A stretch of DNA of 64,000 nt from Pseudorhizobium endolithicum (lineage in GTDB: Bacteria > Pseudomonadota > Alphaproteobacteria > Rhizobiales > Rhizobiaceae), in assembly GCF_902153245.2 (NCBI RefSeq), contig NZ_CABFWF030000010.1, positions 140,560 to 204,559 of the forward strand. The letters run 5' to 3'. The notes under the pieces are model-generated. The model saw only the letters and a program-made list of their open reading frames with translations, was not told the DNA's origin and did no database searches. Below, piece by piece: positions 46,077-54,308 of this stretch. A program made the position numbers and the translations under genes. Each line of letters opens with the position of its first letter. The first letter of the stretch is position 1.

Positions 46077-46742
46077 TTACTTCGCCAGCTTGCTGGCCTG
46101 ACCGACCCAATCGTCCCGGGCGATGCGCCCGTCGAGACCGAGAACCTGGTCAAACTTCGCGATGTCCGCCTCGCCCCACGCCGCGACCTGGCCAAGCCGG
46201 GTGATGCCGTTCTCGTTCAAGACCTTCTCCAGCTTCGGCCCGATACCGGCGATCTGCTTCAGGTCATCGCCCGCGTCCGGCCTTGCCGCACGGCGAGCAG
46301 CCGCCTTGGTCTTGCCAGACCTGGAGGCCGGCCGCTTTACGGCGGAGTTGGCGGTCGTCTTCGCCTTTGGCTTGACCCTGCCTTCCGCCGTCTCGCCGGC
46401 CGCAGCCTTCCGTTTCGCCTTCGGCGTCCCATCAGGTGCGGCCGCAGAGGGTACCGATACGGCTTCCTTTGGCTCCGGCGCCTGAGGCTGCTCCGTGCCC
46501 CGTTCAGGTGATCCCGTAAGCCTGTTCTGCGCCTCAAGCGCACCCTGAAGCGCACCGAAGAAGGCGCCAGCGAACTGGCCGGCAATGCTCATACCCACGG
46601 CGGTGGCGGCCGCCATTGCCGCGGTAGACTGCGCCAGCAGCGGATTGTTCGCCATGGCTTCGGCGAAATCCGCATAGGCGGAAGCCGTCGCCGGCTTTGC
46701 CGTCGTCGCTCCTTCCTGCTGCTCTTTCACCGACTTAGCCAC
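46077..46742 (-). CDS. Helix-hairpin-helix protein of unknown function inside the nuo cluster
   Basis: This is a 221-residue protein between nuoF and nuoG. The N-terminal third is Ala-rich with a possible membrane-associated helix (AMAAATAVGMSIAGQFAGAF, about 42-61). The middle is a long Lys/Ala/Pro-rich disordered stretch. The C-terminus has LKQIAGIGPKLEKVLNENGI followed by TRLGQVAAWGEADIAKFDQV, a helix-hairpin-helix found in DNA-binding and ribosomal proteins. A GTG start at 46742 follows GGAG 8 bases upstream, 5 bp after the nuoF stop. Similar genes occur in rhizobial nuo operons, sometimes annotated as complex I-related; a role in the complex has not been shown here. Confidence 0.75.
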   Translation of the reverse strand: MAKSVKEQQEGATTAKPATASAYADFAEAMANNPLLAQSTAAMAAATAVGMSIAGQFAGAFFGALQGALEAQNRLTGSPERGTEQPQAPEPKEAVSVPSAAAPDGTPKAKRKAAAGETAEGRVKPKAKTTANSAVKRPASRSGKTKAAARRAARPDAGDDLKQIAGIGPKLEKVLNENGITRLGQVAAWGEADIAKFDQVLGLDGRIARDDWVGQASKLAK

Positions 46743-46747
46743 GTTTC

Positions 46748-48052
46748 TTACTCCGCTGCTTCCATGACCGCGCCGTGCGCCATGGCGTTGTGCGTATAGC
46801 GATCGATGCGCGCCTCGATCTCGGGACGGAAGTTCCGGATCAGCCCCTGGATCGGCCATGCAGCCGCATCACCGAGCGCGCAGATGGTGTGGCCTTCGAT
46901 CTGCTTCGACACCTGGAACAGCATGTCGATCTCGCGCTTCTGGGCATTCCCCTTCACCATGCGCTCCAGCACGCGCATCATCCAGCCGGTGCCTTCGCGG
47001 CAGGGCGTGCACTGGCCGCAGCTCTCATGCTTGAAGAAGGCCGCGATGCGCCAGATCGCCTTGATGATGTCGGTCGACTTGTCCATGACGATCATGCCGC
47101 CGGTGCCGAAGGAGGACTTCACTTCGCGCATGCCGTCGAAGTCCATGATGGCATCGGCCATGTCCTCGCCGCGCACGACCGGACAGGAAGCACCGCCGGG
47201 GATCACGCCCAGGAGGTTGTCCCAGCCGCCACGGATGCCGCCGCAGTGCCGCTCGATGATCTCGCGGAACGACAGGCCCATGGCTTCCTCGAAGGTGCAG
47301 GGCTTGTTGACGTGGCCGGATACCATGAACAGCTTGGTGCCGACGTTGTTGGGGCGGCCGATGGAGGAGAACCAGCCGGCGCCGCGGCGCAGGATGGTCG
47401 GCGCAACGGCGATCGATTCGACGTTGTTGACCGTCGTCGGGCAGCCGTAGAGGCCCATGTTCGCCGGGAACGGAGGCTTCAGGCGCGGCTGGCCCTTCTT
47501 GCCTTCGAGGCTTTCAAGCAGCGCCGTCTCCTCGCCGCAGATGTATGCCCCGGCGCCGTGATGGACGTAGATTTCCATGTCCCAGCCGTGCTTGTTGTTC
47601 TTGCCGAGAAGACCGGCATCATAACATTCGTCGATCGCGGCCTGCAGCGCCTCGCGCTCGCGGATGTATTCGCCACGGACATAGATGTAGGCCGTATGCG
47701 CGCCCATGGCGAAGCTTGCGATCACGCAGCCCTCGATCAGCGTATGCGGATCGTGGCGCATGATGTCGCGGTCCTTGCAGGTACCGGGCTCGGATTCGTC
47801 GGCGTTGACGACGAGGTAGTGCGGGCGACCGTCGGATTCCTTCGGCATGAAGGACCATTTCAGCCCCGTCGGGAAGCCGGCGCCGCCGCGTCCACGCAGG
47901 CCGGACGCCTTCATCTCCTCGATGATCCAGTCCCTGCCCTTCTCGAGGATCTGCTTGGTGCCATCCCAATGGCCACGGCTCATCGCCCCCTTCAGGGATT
48001 TGTCCTTGAGGCCGTAGATATTGGTAAAGATGCGATCCTGATCTTTTAGCAT
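46748..48052 (-). CDS. nuoF: NADH-quinone oxidoreductase subunit F
   Basis: NuoF oxidises NADH using FMN. The 434-residue protein has [18 protein letters not shown] (nucleotide binding), [18 protein letters not shown] for FMN/NAD, and the [4Fe-4S] motif [20 protein letters not shown] of cluster N3. It is 91 bp downstream of nuoE. Confidence 0.97.
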   Translation of the reverse strand: MLKDQDRIFTNIYGLKDKSLKGAMSRGHWDGTKQILEKGRDWIIEEMKASGLRGRGGAGFPTGLKWSFMPKESDGRPHYLVVNADESEPGTCKDRDIMRHDPHTLIEGCVIASFAMGAHTAYIYVRGEYIREREALQAAIDECYDAGLLGKNNKHGWDMEIYVHHGAGAYICGEETALLESLEGKKGQPRLKPPFPANMGLYGCPTTVNNVESIAVAPTILRRGAGWFSSIGRPNNVGTKLFMVSGHVNKPCTFEEAMGLSFREIIERHCGGIRGGWDNLLGVIPGGASCPVVRGEDMADAIMDFDGMREVKSSFGTGGMIVMDKSTDIIKAIWRIAAFFKHESCGQCTPCREGTGWMMRVLERMVKGNAQKREIDMLFQVSKQIEGHTICALGDAAAWPIQGLIRNFRPEIEARIDRYTHNAMAHGAVMEAAE

Positions 48053-48143
48053 GATCTATTCCATCGGTCCGCCGGCATCGCTTGCCGGCCGTTGATATGC
48101 ATCATGCGGCCCAAAGCAAAGGCCGCACAAGAATTCGCATTCC

Positions 48144-49082
48144 TTACGAAGCGTCGCCTTCCGGCGTCGTCTTCTTCCGCGTCCGCTTCGGCTTCGCATC
48201 ACCGGAAACCGAACCGGGCTCGGGAGGCGCACCTTCGACGGCGCTGCCGGCGCTCTTCTTGTCCGGCTTCGGCGTCGATGCCGTTGCCGACAAGGGCTGC
48301 TCCTGCGCCGTCTTCACGCGCCTCTTTGCGCCTTCCTTGTCCGTCAGCGGCGTCTTGATCGAGGGATCGGCCTCTTCCGCCGTATCGACTGCCCGGCCCG
48401 CATTCGCCGGCGGCACGGATGCCGCTTCTTCGGCCGCGGATTTCGGCTCGGGGTCCTTTTGCGCGGGCTTGACATCCTCGTTCAGCGTCACCGGACCGCC
48501 GACGGGAGCGGAGAACTGACGATCGATCTGCGGACCGGGCGTGATCTCGTGAGGCTTGCCGGCGTGAAAGCGATCAATGATGTGCTCGAGTTGCGTCGGC
48601 GTCAGGTCCTCGTAGGCGTCCTTGAAGATCATCACCATCGGCGCATTGACGCAGGCACCCTGACATTCGACCTCTTCCCAGGACAGCGTGCCGTCCTCGT
48701 TGAGTTCGAGAGGATTGGCATGGATCTTTGACTTGCAGACCTTGATCAGTTCCTCGGCGCCGCGCAGCATGCACGGTGTCGTGCCGCAGACCTGCACATG
48801 CGCCCGCGTACCGACCGGCTTCAGTTGGAACTGGGTATAGAAGGTCGCTACCTCCAGCACGCGGATATAGGCCATGCCGAGTTTCTGGGCCACATATTCA
48901 AGGGCAGCCTTCGTCACCCAGCCGTCCTGCTCCTGGGCCCGCATGAGCAGCGGGATTACCGCCGACTGCTGGCGGCCTTCCGGATACTTGCGGATAGTCG
49001 CCTCAGCCCAGGCGGCGTTTTCATCGTTGAAGGCGAACGTGGCAGGTTGCACATTGTCTTCGGCTAGTCGACGAACAGACAT
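48144..49082 (-). CDS. nuoE: NADH-quinone oxidoreductase subunit E with long C-terminal tail
   Basis: NuoE is the thioredoxin-like [2Fe-2S] subunit (cluster N1a). Ligands are in VQVCGTTPCMLRG and VECQGACVNAPMVMI. The core ends near residue 200. The remaining 110 residues are a Lys/Glu/Pro/Ala-rich disordered tail that E. coli NuoE (about 166 residues) lacks. Such tails are known in rhizobial NuoE and vary in length. The start at 49082 gives MSVRRLAEDNVQPATFAF. Confidence 0.95.
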   Translation of the reverse strand: MSVRRLAEDNVQPATFAFNDENAAWAEATIRKYPEGRQQSAVIPLLMRAQEQDGWVTKAALEYVAQKLGMAYIRVLEVATFYTQFQLKPVGTRAHVQVCGTTPCMLRGAEELIKVCKSKIHANPLELNEDGTLSWEEVECQGACVNAPMVMIFKDAYEDLTPTQLEHIIDRFHAGKPHEITPGPQIDRQFSAPVGGPVTLNEDVKPAQKDPEPKSAAEEAASVPPANAGRAVDTAEEADPSIKTPLTDKEGAKRRVKTAQEQPLSATASTPKPDKKSAGSAVEGAPPEPGSVSGDAKPKRTRKKTTPEGDAS

Positions 49083-49155
49083 TCTTCTTACGCCTTATCA
49101 GTCTTTGAAGCAGGCTGCCGAGAACCGGCGGCCGGGATTGCGGTTGCGAAGGCCA

Positions 49156-50346
49156 TCAGCGGTCGACCTCGCCGAACACGATGTCGAGCGAACCGAGGAT
49201 CGCCGACACGTCCGCGAGCTGGTGACCCCGGCACATGAAGTCCATGGCCTGCAGGTGCGCAAAGCCGGGCGCGCGGATCTTCAGGCGGTACGGCTTGTTG
49301 GTACCATCTGAGACGAGATAGACGCCAAACTCACCCTTCGGCGCCTCGACGGCCGCATATACTTCGCCGGCCGGCACGTGATAGCCTTCCGTGTAGAGCT
49401 TGAAGTGGTGGATCAGCGCTTCCATCGAACGCTTCATCTCGCCCCGCTTCGGCGGTACGACCTTGCCGTCCAGCGAGGAGACCGGCCCGACCCGCGCATC
49501 ACCCAGCAGGCGGTTGACGCACTGCTTCATGATCTTCACGGACTCACGCATCTCGATCATGCGGATCAGGTAGCGGTCGAAGCAGTCGCCGTTCTTGCCG
49601 ATCGGGATGTCGAAGTCCATGTCGGCATAGCATTCATACGGCTGCGACTTGCGCAGGTCCCAGGCAGCGCCGGACCCGCGGACCATGACGCCCGAGAAGC
49701 CCCAAGCCCAGCAGTCCTCCAGCTTCACGACGCCGATATCGACGTTGCGCTGCTTGAAGATGCGGTTGCCGGTCAACAGGTCGTCGATGTCGTCCAGCGT
49801 ACCGAGGAACGGATCACACCAGGCGCCGATGTCCTCGACCAGTTCCGGCGGAAGGTCCTGATGGACGCCACCGGGACGGAAATAGGCGGCGTGCATGCGC
49901 GAGCCGGAGGCGCGCTCATAAAACACCATCAGCTTCTCGCGCTCCTCGAAGCCCCAGAGTGGTGGCGTCAACGCACCGACGTCCATCGCCTGCGTCGTGA
50001 CGTTCAGAAGGTGCGACAGGATGCGGCTGATTTCCGAATAGAGCACGCGGATGAGCTGGCCGCGGATCGGGATCTCGATCCCGAGCAGCTTCTCGACCGC
50101 CAGACAGTAGGCATGCTCCTGCACCATCGGCGCCACATAGTCGAGGCGGTCGAAATAGGGCAGCGCCTGAAGATAGGTCTTCGCCTCGATCAGCTTCTCG
50201 GTGCCGCGGTGCAGCAGTCCGATATGCGGATCGACGCGTTCGACGATTTCGCCGTCAAGCTCCAGCACCAGCCGAAGCACACCGTGCGCCGCCGGATGCT
50301 GCGGTCCGAAGTTGATGTTGAAGTTGCGGACGTTGTGTTCGTTCAT
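49156..50346 (-). CDS. nuoD: NADH-quinone oxidoreductase subunit D
   Basis: NuoD is the 49-kDa subunit that lines the quinone site. The 396-residue protein has [30 protein letters not shown], and the C-terminal DIVFGEVDR ending typical of the family. The ATG at 50346 was used instead of a longer in-frame reading because [18 protein letters not shown] is the standard start. NuoC and NuoD are separate genes here, unlike the E. coli fusion. Confidence 0.96.
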   Translation of the reverse strand: MNEHNVRNFNINFGPQHPAAHGVLRLVLELDGEIVERVDPHIGLLHRGTEKLIEAKTYLQALPYFDRLDYVAPMVQEHAYCLAVEKLLGIEIPIRGQLIRVLYSEISRILSHLLNVTTQAMDVGALTPPLWGFEEREKLMVFYERASGSRMHAAYFRPGGVHQDLPPELVEDIGAWCDPFLGTLDDIDDLLTGNRIFKQRNVDIGVVKLEDCWAWGFSGVMVRGSGAAWDLRKSQPYECYADMDFDIPIGKNGDCFDRYLIRMIEMRESVKIMKQCVNRLLGDARVGPVSSLDGKVVPPKRGEMKRSMEALIHHFKLYTEGYHVPAGEVYAAVEAPKGEFGVYLVSDGTNKPYRLKIRAPGFAHLQAMDFMCRGHQLADVSAILGSLDIVFGEVDR

Positions 50347-50421
50347 TCTGTCAGCTCCATGCCGAGCGGCCAAGCCGCAGCGGGCGGAATGAAAAGCGGC
50401 CGGCGCCGAGACGCCGGTTCC

Positions 50422-51024
50422 TCAAGCCTTCGCCTTCTCGTCCCCCGGCAGCACGTAGTCGGTGCCCTCCCAGGGAGACAAGAAATCGAAGCTCCGGAAT
50501 TCCTGGCGCAGTTCGACCGGCTCGTACACGACACGCTTTGCCGAGTCGTCGTAGCGAACCTCGACGAAGCCGGTCGTCGGGAAGTCCTTGCGCAGCGGGT
50601 GGCCTTCGAAACCGTAGTCCGTCAGGATGCGGCGCAGGTCGGGGTGGCCGGTGAACAGGATGCCGTACATATCCCAGGCCTCCCGCTCGAACCAGTCCGC
50701 GCCCGGATAGACGGCGCAGGCCGAAGGCACCGGCTCGTCTTCCGCCACCATGACGGTGACGCGGACGCGCAGGTTCTGGCGCGGCGACAGCATGTGGTAG
50801 ACGACGTCGAAACGCTTCTCGCGCTGCGGCCAGTCGACGCCACAGATGTCGATCAGGTTGACGAAGCCGCACTGCACGTCGTCACGCAGGAAGGTCAACA
50901 GGCCGACGATGTTTTCCGGTTCCGTCACCAGCGTCAGTTCACCGAACTCGATCCTGGAATCGACGACGAACTGGGGATGCACCTCTGCAATGTAGGATGA
51001 AAGCTCTCTCAGGGCTTCGCTCAT
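50422..51024 (-). CDS. nuoC: NADH-quinone oxidoreductase subunit C
   Basis: NuoC is the 30-kDa subunit, 200 residues. [40 protein letters not shown] and [19 protein letters not shown] are the family signature. The start at 51024 ([17 protein letters not shown]) was preferred over an extension overlapping nuoB. It follows nuoB by 16 bp. Confidence 0.95.
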   Translation of the reverse strand: MSEALRELSSYIAEVHPQFVVDSRIEFGELTLVTEPENIVGLLTFLRDDVQCGFVNLIDICGVDWPQREKRFDVVYHMLSPRQNLRVRVTVMVAEDEPVPSACAVYPGADWFEREAWDMYGILFTGHPDLRRILTDYGFEGHPLRKDFPTTGFVEVRYDDSAKRVVYEPVELRQEFRSFDFLSPWEGTDYVLPGDEKAKA

Positions 51025-51040
51025 GATACCGTCCTTGCCC

Positions 51041-51622
51041 TCAGCGCTCGATCGTTCCGGTGCGGCGGATCTTCTTCTGCAGCAGAAGCACGCCGTAAAG
51101 CAGCGCCTCTGCCGTGGGGGGACAGCCCGGCACGTAGATGTCGACCGGCACGACGCGGTCGCAGCCGCGCACCACCGAATACGAGTAATGGTAATAGCCG
51201 CCGCCATTGGCGCAGGAGCCCATGGAGATGACGTAACGCGGCTCCGGCATCTGGTCGTAGACCTTGCGGAGCGCAGGCGCCATCTTGTTGGTCAGCGTGC
51301 CGGCGACGATCATCACATCCGACTGGCGCGGCGAGGCGCGCGGCGCAAAGCCGAAGCGCTCGGCGTCGTAACGCGGCATGGACATCTGCATCATCTCGAC
51401 CGCACAGCAGGCGAGACCGAAGGTCATCCACATGAGCGAGCCCGTGCGGGCCCAGGTAATCAGCTCGTCGGTCGAGGTGACGAGAAAGCCCTTGTCGGCG
51501 AGCTCATTGTTGATCTCTCCGAAGAAACGGTCATCGCTGCCGATCGGCTTGCCGGTGTTCGGATCGATGATGCCCTTGGGCTGCGGCGCGACGAGGGTGT
51601 TGCCGTTGTCGACTACTCCCAT
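51041..51622 (-). CDS. nuoB: NADH-quinone oxidoreductase subunit B
   Basis: NuoB carries the terminal [4Fe-4S] cluster N2 that reduces quinone. The 193-residue protein has [13 protein letters not shown] with the tandem cysteines, [17 protein letters not shown], and [14 protein letters not shown]. The ATG at 51622 overlaps the nuoA stop by 10 bp, so the two are coupled. Confidence 0.96.
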   Translation of the reverse strand: MGVVDNGNTLVAPQPKGIIDPNTGKPIGSDDRFFGEINNELADKGFLVTSTDELITWARTGSLMWMTFGLACCAVEMMQMSMPRYDAERFGFAPRASPRQSDVMIVAGTLTNKMAPALRKVYDQMPEPRYVISMGSCANGGGYYHYSYSVVRGCDRVVPVDIYVPGCPPTAEALLYGVLLLQKKIRRTGTIER

Positions 51623-51978
51623 TCCAGCGCTCCTTTCTTCCATTCATAGATAAAGCCGATCGTGAGCACGGCGAGGAACACCATCATGGACCAGAAGCCG
51701 AACCAGCCGATCTCACCGAAGGACACCGCCCACGGGAAGAGGAAGGCTACTTCCAGGTCGAAGATGATGAACAGGATCGACACGAGATAGAATCGGATAT
51801 CGAATTTCATGCGCGCATCGTCGAACGCATTGAAGCCGCATTCATAGGCTGAAAGCTTTTCTGAGTCGGGCGCCTTGTAGGCGACGGCGAAGGGGGCAAT
51901 CAGCAGCGCCAGCCCAATCACCAGGGAGATTCCGATAAAGATCGCGATCGGAAGGTAGGAACTGAGGAGTTCACTCAT
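51613..51978 (-). CDS. nuoA: NADH-quinone oxidoreductase subunit A
   Basis: NuoA is a three-helix membrane subunit of 121 residues and first gene of the complex I operon. [24 protein letters not shown] (the conserved loop) and [20 protein letters not shown] identify it. AGGA lies 8 bases before the ATG. A leader hairpin and a candidate promoter lie upstream. Confidence 0.96.
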   Translation of the reverse strand: MSELLSSYLPIAIFIGISLVIGLALLIAPFAVAYKAPDSEKLSAYECGFNAFDDARMKFDIRFYLVSILFIIFDLEVAFLFPWAVSFGEIGWFGFWSMMVFLAVLTIGFIYEWKKGALEWE

Positions 51979-52425
51979 AATAATCGATCCTGCTTGCCGG
52001 GAGCGCCAGGCGGCGCTCGATCAGCAATGCGCGGGCAAAGCGAACGTGCATTGCAATCGGCCCGTGACTACCCCAGCCCACGCTTTGGCGCAAGACATTT
52101 AGACTCGCGATTCCGTATCGAAATGGCACAGGCGCGCGTTGGCCGGCTTGACGTTCTTGACGAACAGCAAAGGCCACCGCCAGCACGGCGAAAACCGGAC
52201 GAAGAAACGGAAACATCTCAGCAAAACACGGTTCGTACCGGCGAGCCGGAACGGGTGGATTGTTGGCGGAAGCCAGTGAATGACCGATCCTCAGCCGCGA
52301 CGGATCGTACCCCCTACTTAAGTCATCGGACATGTGCCGCAAGGGCGGAAAGCAAATATTTTAGGAGAGACTAAACCGCTTAGTGCCTCAACGGCTTAAA
52401 CAGCAAAAGCAGAGGGAAAGAGAAG
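51979..52425 (-). other. Gene-free 447-bp interval upstream of nuoA
   Basis: No supported gene lies here. It contains a perfect 7-bp hairpin GAGCGCC-AGGC-GGCGCTC at 52001-52018, in the expected nuoA leader, the candidate promoter listed separately, and the 3' flank of the tRNA-Asp pair. Open reading frames in it have no family resemblance. Confidence 0.5.
52065..52093 (-). promoter_or_regulatory. Possible nuo operon promoter
   Basis: On the minus strand TTGCGC (52088-52093) and TAGTCA (52065-52070) are 17 bp apart, about 85 bp upstream of the nuoA start. Both are only partial matches to the consensus. Confidence 0.3.
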
Positions 52426-52502
52426 TGGCGCGAGTGACGGGGCTCGAACCCGCGACCTCCGGCGTGACAGGCCGGCACTCTAACCGACTGAGCTACACCC
52501 GC
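52426..52502 (-). tRNA. tRNA-Asp (anticodon GTC)
   Basis: This is a 77-base cloverleaf with encoded CCA. The acceptor GCGGGTG pairs with CACTCGC (one G-U), the discriminator is G as required for tRNA-Asp, the anticodon arm is CCGGC-CTGTCAC-GCCGG with anticodon GTC, and the T arm is GCGGG-TTCGAGC-CCCGT. It is the downstream copy of a tandem pair. Confidence 0.97.
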
Positions 52503-52563
52503 GCATGATGCCTTGCGGCGATCCGACATCCCGGGGAATATCGGAAGAGTTCGAGGATACGAA

Positions 52564-52640
52564 TGGCGCGAGTGACGGGGCTCGAACCCGCGACCTCCGG
52601 CGTGACAGGCCGGCACTCTAACCAACTGAGCTACACCCGC
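52564..52640 (-). tRNA. tRNA-Asp (anticodon GTC), second copy
   Basis: This copy is identical to the neighbouring tRNA-Asp except for one D-loop base (AGTTGG instead of AGTCGG). The copies are 61 bp apart and probably cotranscribed from the promoter at 52700-52728. Confidence 0.97.
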
Positions 52641-52699
52641 GCATTTCGTAAGGGCCAAGACCCTCGCCGGAGCAGCCTCGACCGCCTCGGTTGAGCGGC

Positions 52700-52728
52700 T
52701 AACTAAGAGGTTCGCGAACGGGTGTCAA
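52700..52728 (-). promoter_or_regulatory. tRNA-Asp promoter
   Basis: On the minus strand a perfect -35 TTGACA (52723-52728) and a TAGTTA -10 (52700-52705) are 17 bp apart, about 60 bp upstream of the first tRNA-Asp. Confidence 0.55.
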
Positions 52729-52831
52729 GCGAGTTTCAAGACAAAAGGATGAAGCCGCCCGCCTTTCCCCGGCCACGGCCCCCTCCCCGTGTTCAGAGAC
52801 CAAAAATTTCGAAATTTCCACAAAAGGCTCT

Positions 52832-52860
52832 TGCGGTTTGACCGCGATCCGCATAGATCA
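52832..52860 (+). promoter_or_regulatory. tRNA-Val promoter
   Basis: TTGCGG (52832-52837) and TAGATC (52855-52860) are 17 bp apart, 38 bp upstream of tRNA-Val. The matches are partial. Confidence 0.4.
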
Positions 52861-52898
52861 CGGCCACCGACGCGGCGGACATGCTCCGCGACGCGAAA

Positions 52899-52974
52899 GG
52901 GCGATTAGCTCAGTTGGTAGAGCGCCTCGTTTACACCGAGGATGTCGGGAGTTCGAGTCTCTCATCGCCCACCA
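52899..52974 (+). tRNA. tRNA-Val (anticodon TAC)
   Basis: This is a 76-base cloverleaf with encoded CCA: acceptor GGGCGAT with ATCGCCC, discriminator A, anticodon arm CCTCG-TTTACAC-CGAGG with anticodon TAC, and T arm GGGAG-TTCGAGT-CTCTC. Its last 13 bases are antisense to the 3' end of the glycosyltransferase gene. Confidence 0.97.
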
Positions 52975-54161
52975 TTCCCAAATTGCTCCGAACATACCGG
53001 ATACGCCTGCCGCATTCGCTCAAGCGACTGGAAGCCGCTCAAGCTCTGAGCTTCCGTGCCGATGGTCATGGCGTTGCCGCGCCAGTGGACGGCGCCGCCG
53101 ATCCAGCCGCGCAGCCAGACCGCCGGAAGCATGAGGTCGCGCACCAGCATTGCGGGAAGAGACCGGGCGGAGAGAGGCCAGCGCTTGGCTGCCGCCAGTC
53201 CCAGTTCAGGCAGGTAAATCGCCGCAGCGATGGCGAAAGCGATGGCGGGGAGGCTGAACCCTGCCGCGGCGGCGGCCGGCAGGCCGAAAAGCAGCGGCGG
53301 CAGAGAGCCAAGCAGCACTTCGGGTGTGAAGAAGGCCGGGAAGGTGACGCGCCTCAACCGCGCCCAACGGCCCTGCCGCGCCCAGATTTCCTGCAGTCTC
53401 CGCCGCCCGAGCGGCTGTTCGAAAGGTCCCGCGACCAGGTGCACCTTCCTTCCCAGCCGGTTGAACAGCTTGGTGGCCGCCGCATCCTCCGCGATCTCCT
53501 CCCCCAGCACCTCGATGCCGCCGGCAGCGTCGAGCATCGGCTTGTGCCACAACATGCTCTTGCCCTGGGCGAAGCCGAAGCCGAGCGCCTCGCCCGTATA
53601 CTGCCAGCGCGCCTGATGGGTATTGAGGAAGGCGCATTCGACCTCGGCCCAGAACCCGTCCGGACGCGAACCGAGCGGCGTCGAGCAGACCAGCCCGCTG
53701 TCCTTACGCCACCCCGCGACGAGGTGCTGCACGTAGTCCGGCGGCATCAGCACGTTGGGATCGGCCAGCACCACCCACTCATGGCGGGCGGCCCGCCAGC
53801 CCTTCACGCAGTTGTTGAGCTTCGGATTGGCGCTGACCCGTTCGTCACCAGTGACCAGCCGCGCGCGCCTTTCCGGATGATCGGCGATCGCCCTGCGGAC
53901 GAGCGGAACAGCCGGATCCCCGGGGCTGGCGATGCAGAAGACGAGCTCGTATTCCGGCCAGTCCAGCGCAAAGGCACGAGCCAGCGTTTCGCCGGCAAAC
54001 GGTTCGATACCACACAGGGGCACGACGATGGTCACCGGAGGCCGCTCCGCCAGCAGCGGGGCCGGGGCACCTCTCGGAGCGAGGCGCCAGGCGGCGATGA
54101 GAATGCTGATCCAGTTTAGGGCAATGAGAGCTGCCGCGGCAGCGGCAAGGACGACGATCAT
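52962..54161 (-). CDS. Family 2/21-type glycosyltransferase (ceramide glucosyltransferase-like)
   Basis: This is a membrane-bound glycosyltransferase of 399 residues with an N-terminal membrane segment and several C-terminal ones. The GT-A core is PPVTIVVPLCGIEPFAGETL, then HEWVVLADPNVLMPPDY (metal/nucleotide Asp) and, near residue 260, RQGRW, which fits the (Q/R)xxRW motif of processive and ceramide glucosyltransferases. It is likely to make a glycolipid; ceramide as acceptor is a guess. The ATG at 54161 has GGAG 8 bases upstream. The natural C-terminal part AVHWRGNAMTIGTEAQ is followed by a run-on of about 25 residues whose stop lies inside the tRNA-Val gene. Confidence 0.85.
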   Translation of the reverse strand: MIVVLAAAAAALIALNWISILIAAWRLAPRGAPAPLLAERPPVTIVVPLCGIEPFAGETLARAFALDWPEYELVFCIASPGDPAVPLVRRAIADHPERRARLVTGDERVSANPKLNNCVKGWRAARHEWVVLADPNVLMPPDYVQHLVAGWRKDSGLVCSTPLGSRPDGFWAEVECAFLNTHQARWQYTGEALGFGFAQGKSMLWHKPMLDAAGGIEVLGEEIAEDAAATKLFNRLGRKVHLVAGPFEQPLGRRRLQEIWARQGRWARLRRVTFPAFFTPEVLLGSLPPLLFGLPAAAAAGFSLPAIAFAIAAAIYLPELGLAAAKRWPLSARSLPAMLVRDLMLPAVWLRGWIGGAVHWRGNAMTIGTEAQSLSGFQSLERMRQAYPVCSEQFGNGGR

Positions 54162-54186
54162 GAAACACACTCCGTCGGCACCGGCG

Positions 54187-54207
54187 CCTGCGGGAACGCC
54201 CCGCAGG
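54187..54207. terminator. Hairpin between the YhaN-like gene and the glycosyltransferase gene
   Basis: CCTGCGGG-AACGC-CCCGCAGG is a perfect 8-bp stem. No T-tract follows, so it may be a weak terminator after the YhaN-like gene or part of the glycosyltransferase leader. Confidence 0.35.
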
Positions 54208-54308
54208 AATCACCGTACAGGAATGCGACATCATTACCGGCATGTTGCAGGCGGATGACAGGACCGGTCCGAGAGGCTTTACCAGGAACGAACGACGAGG
54301 ATGCCGCC

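Noticed and set aside
52380-52658. Open reading frame across the tRNA-Asp pair with a repeated motif
   Set aside because: It is translation of the tRNA genes themselves (AGVAQLVRVPACHAGG type), a known annotation artefact.
52881-54119. Long plus-strand reading frame starting in tRNA-Val and running through the glycosyltransferase
   Set aside because: It begins in tRNA-Val (GRLAQLVERLVYTED) and is then the GC-rich shadow of the glycosyltransferase frame; no family motif.
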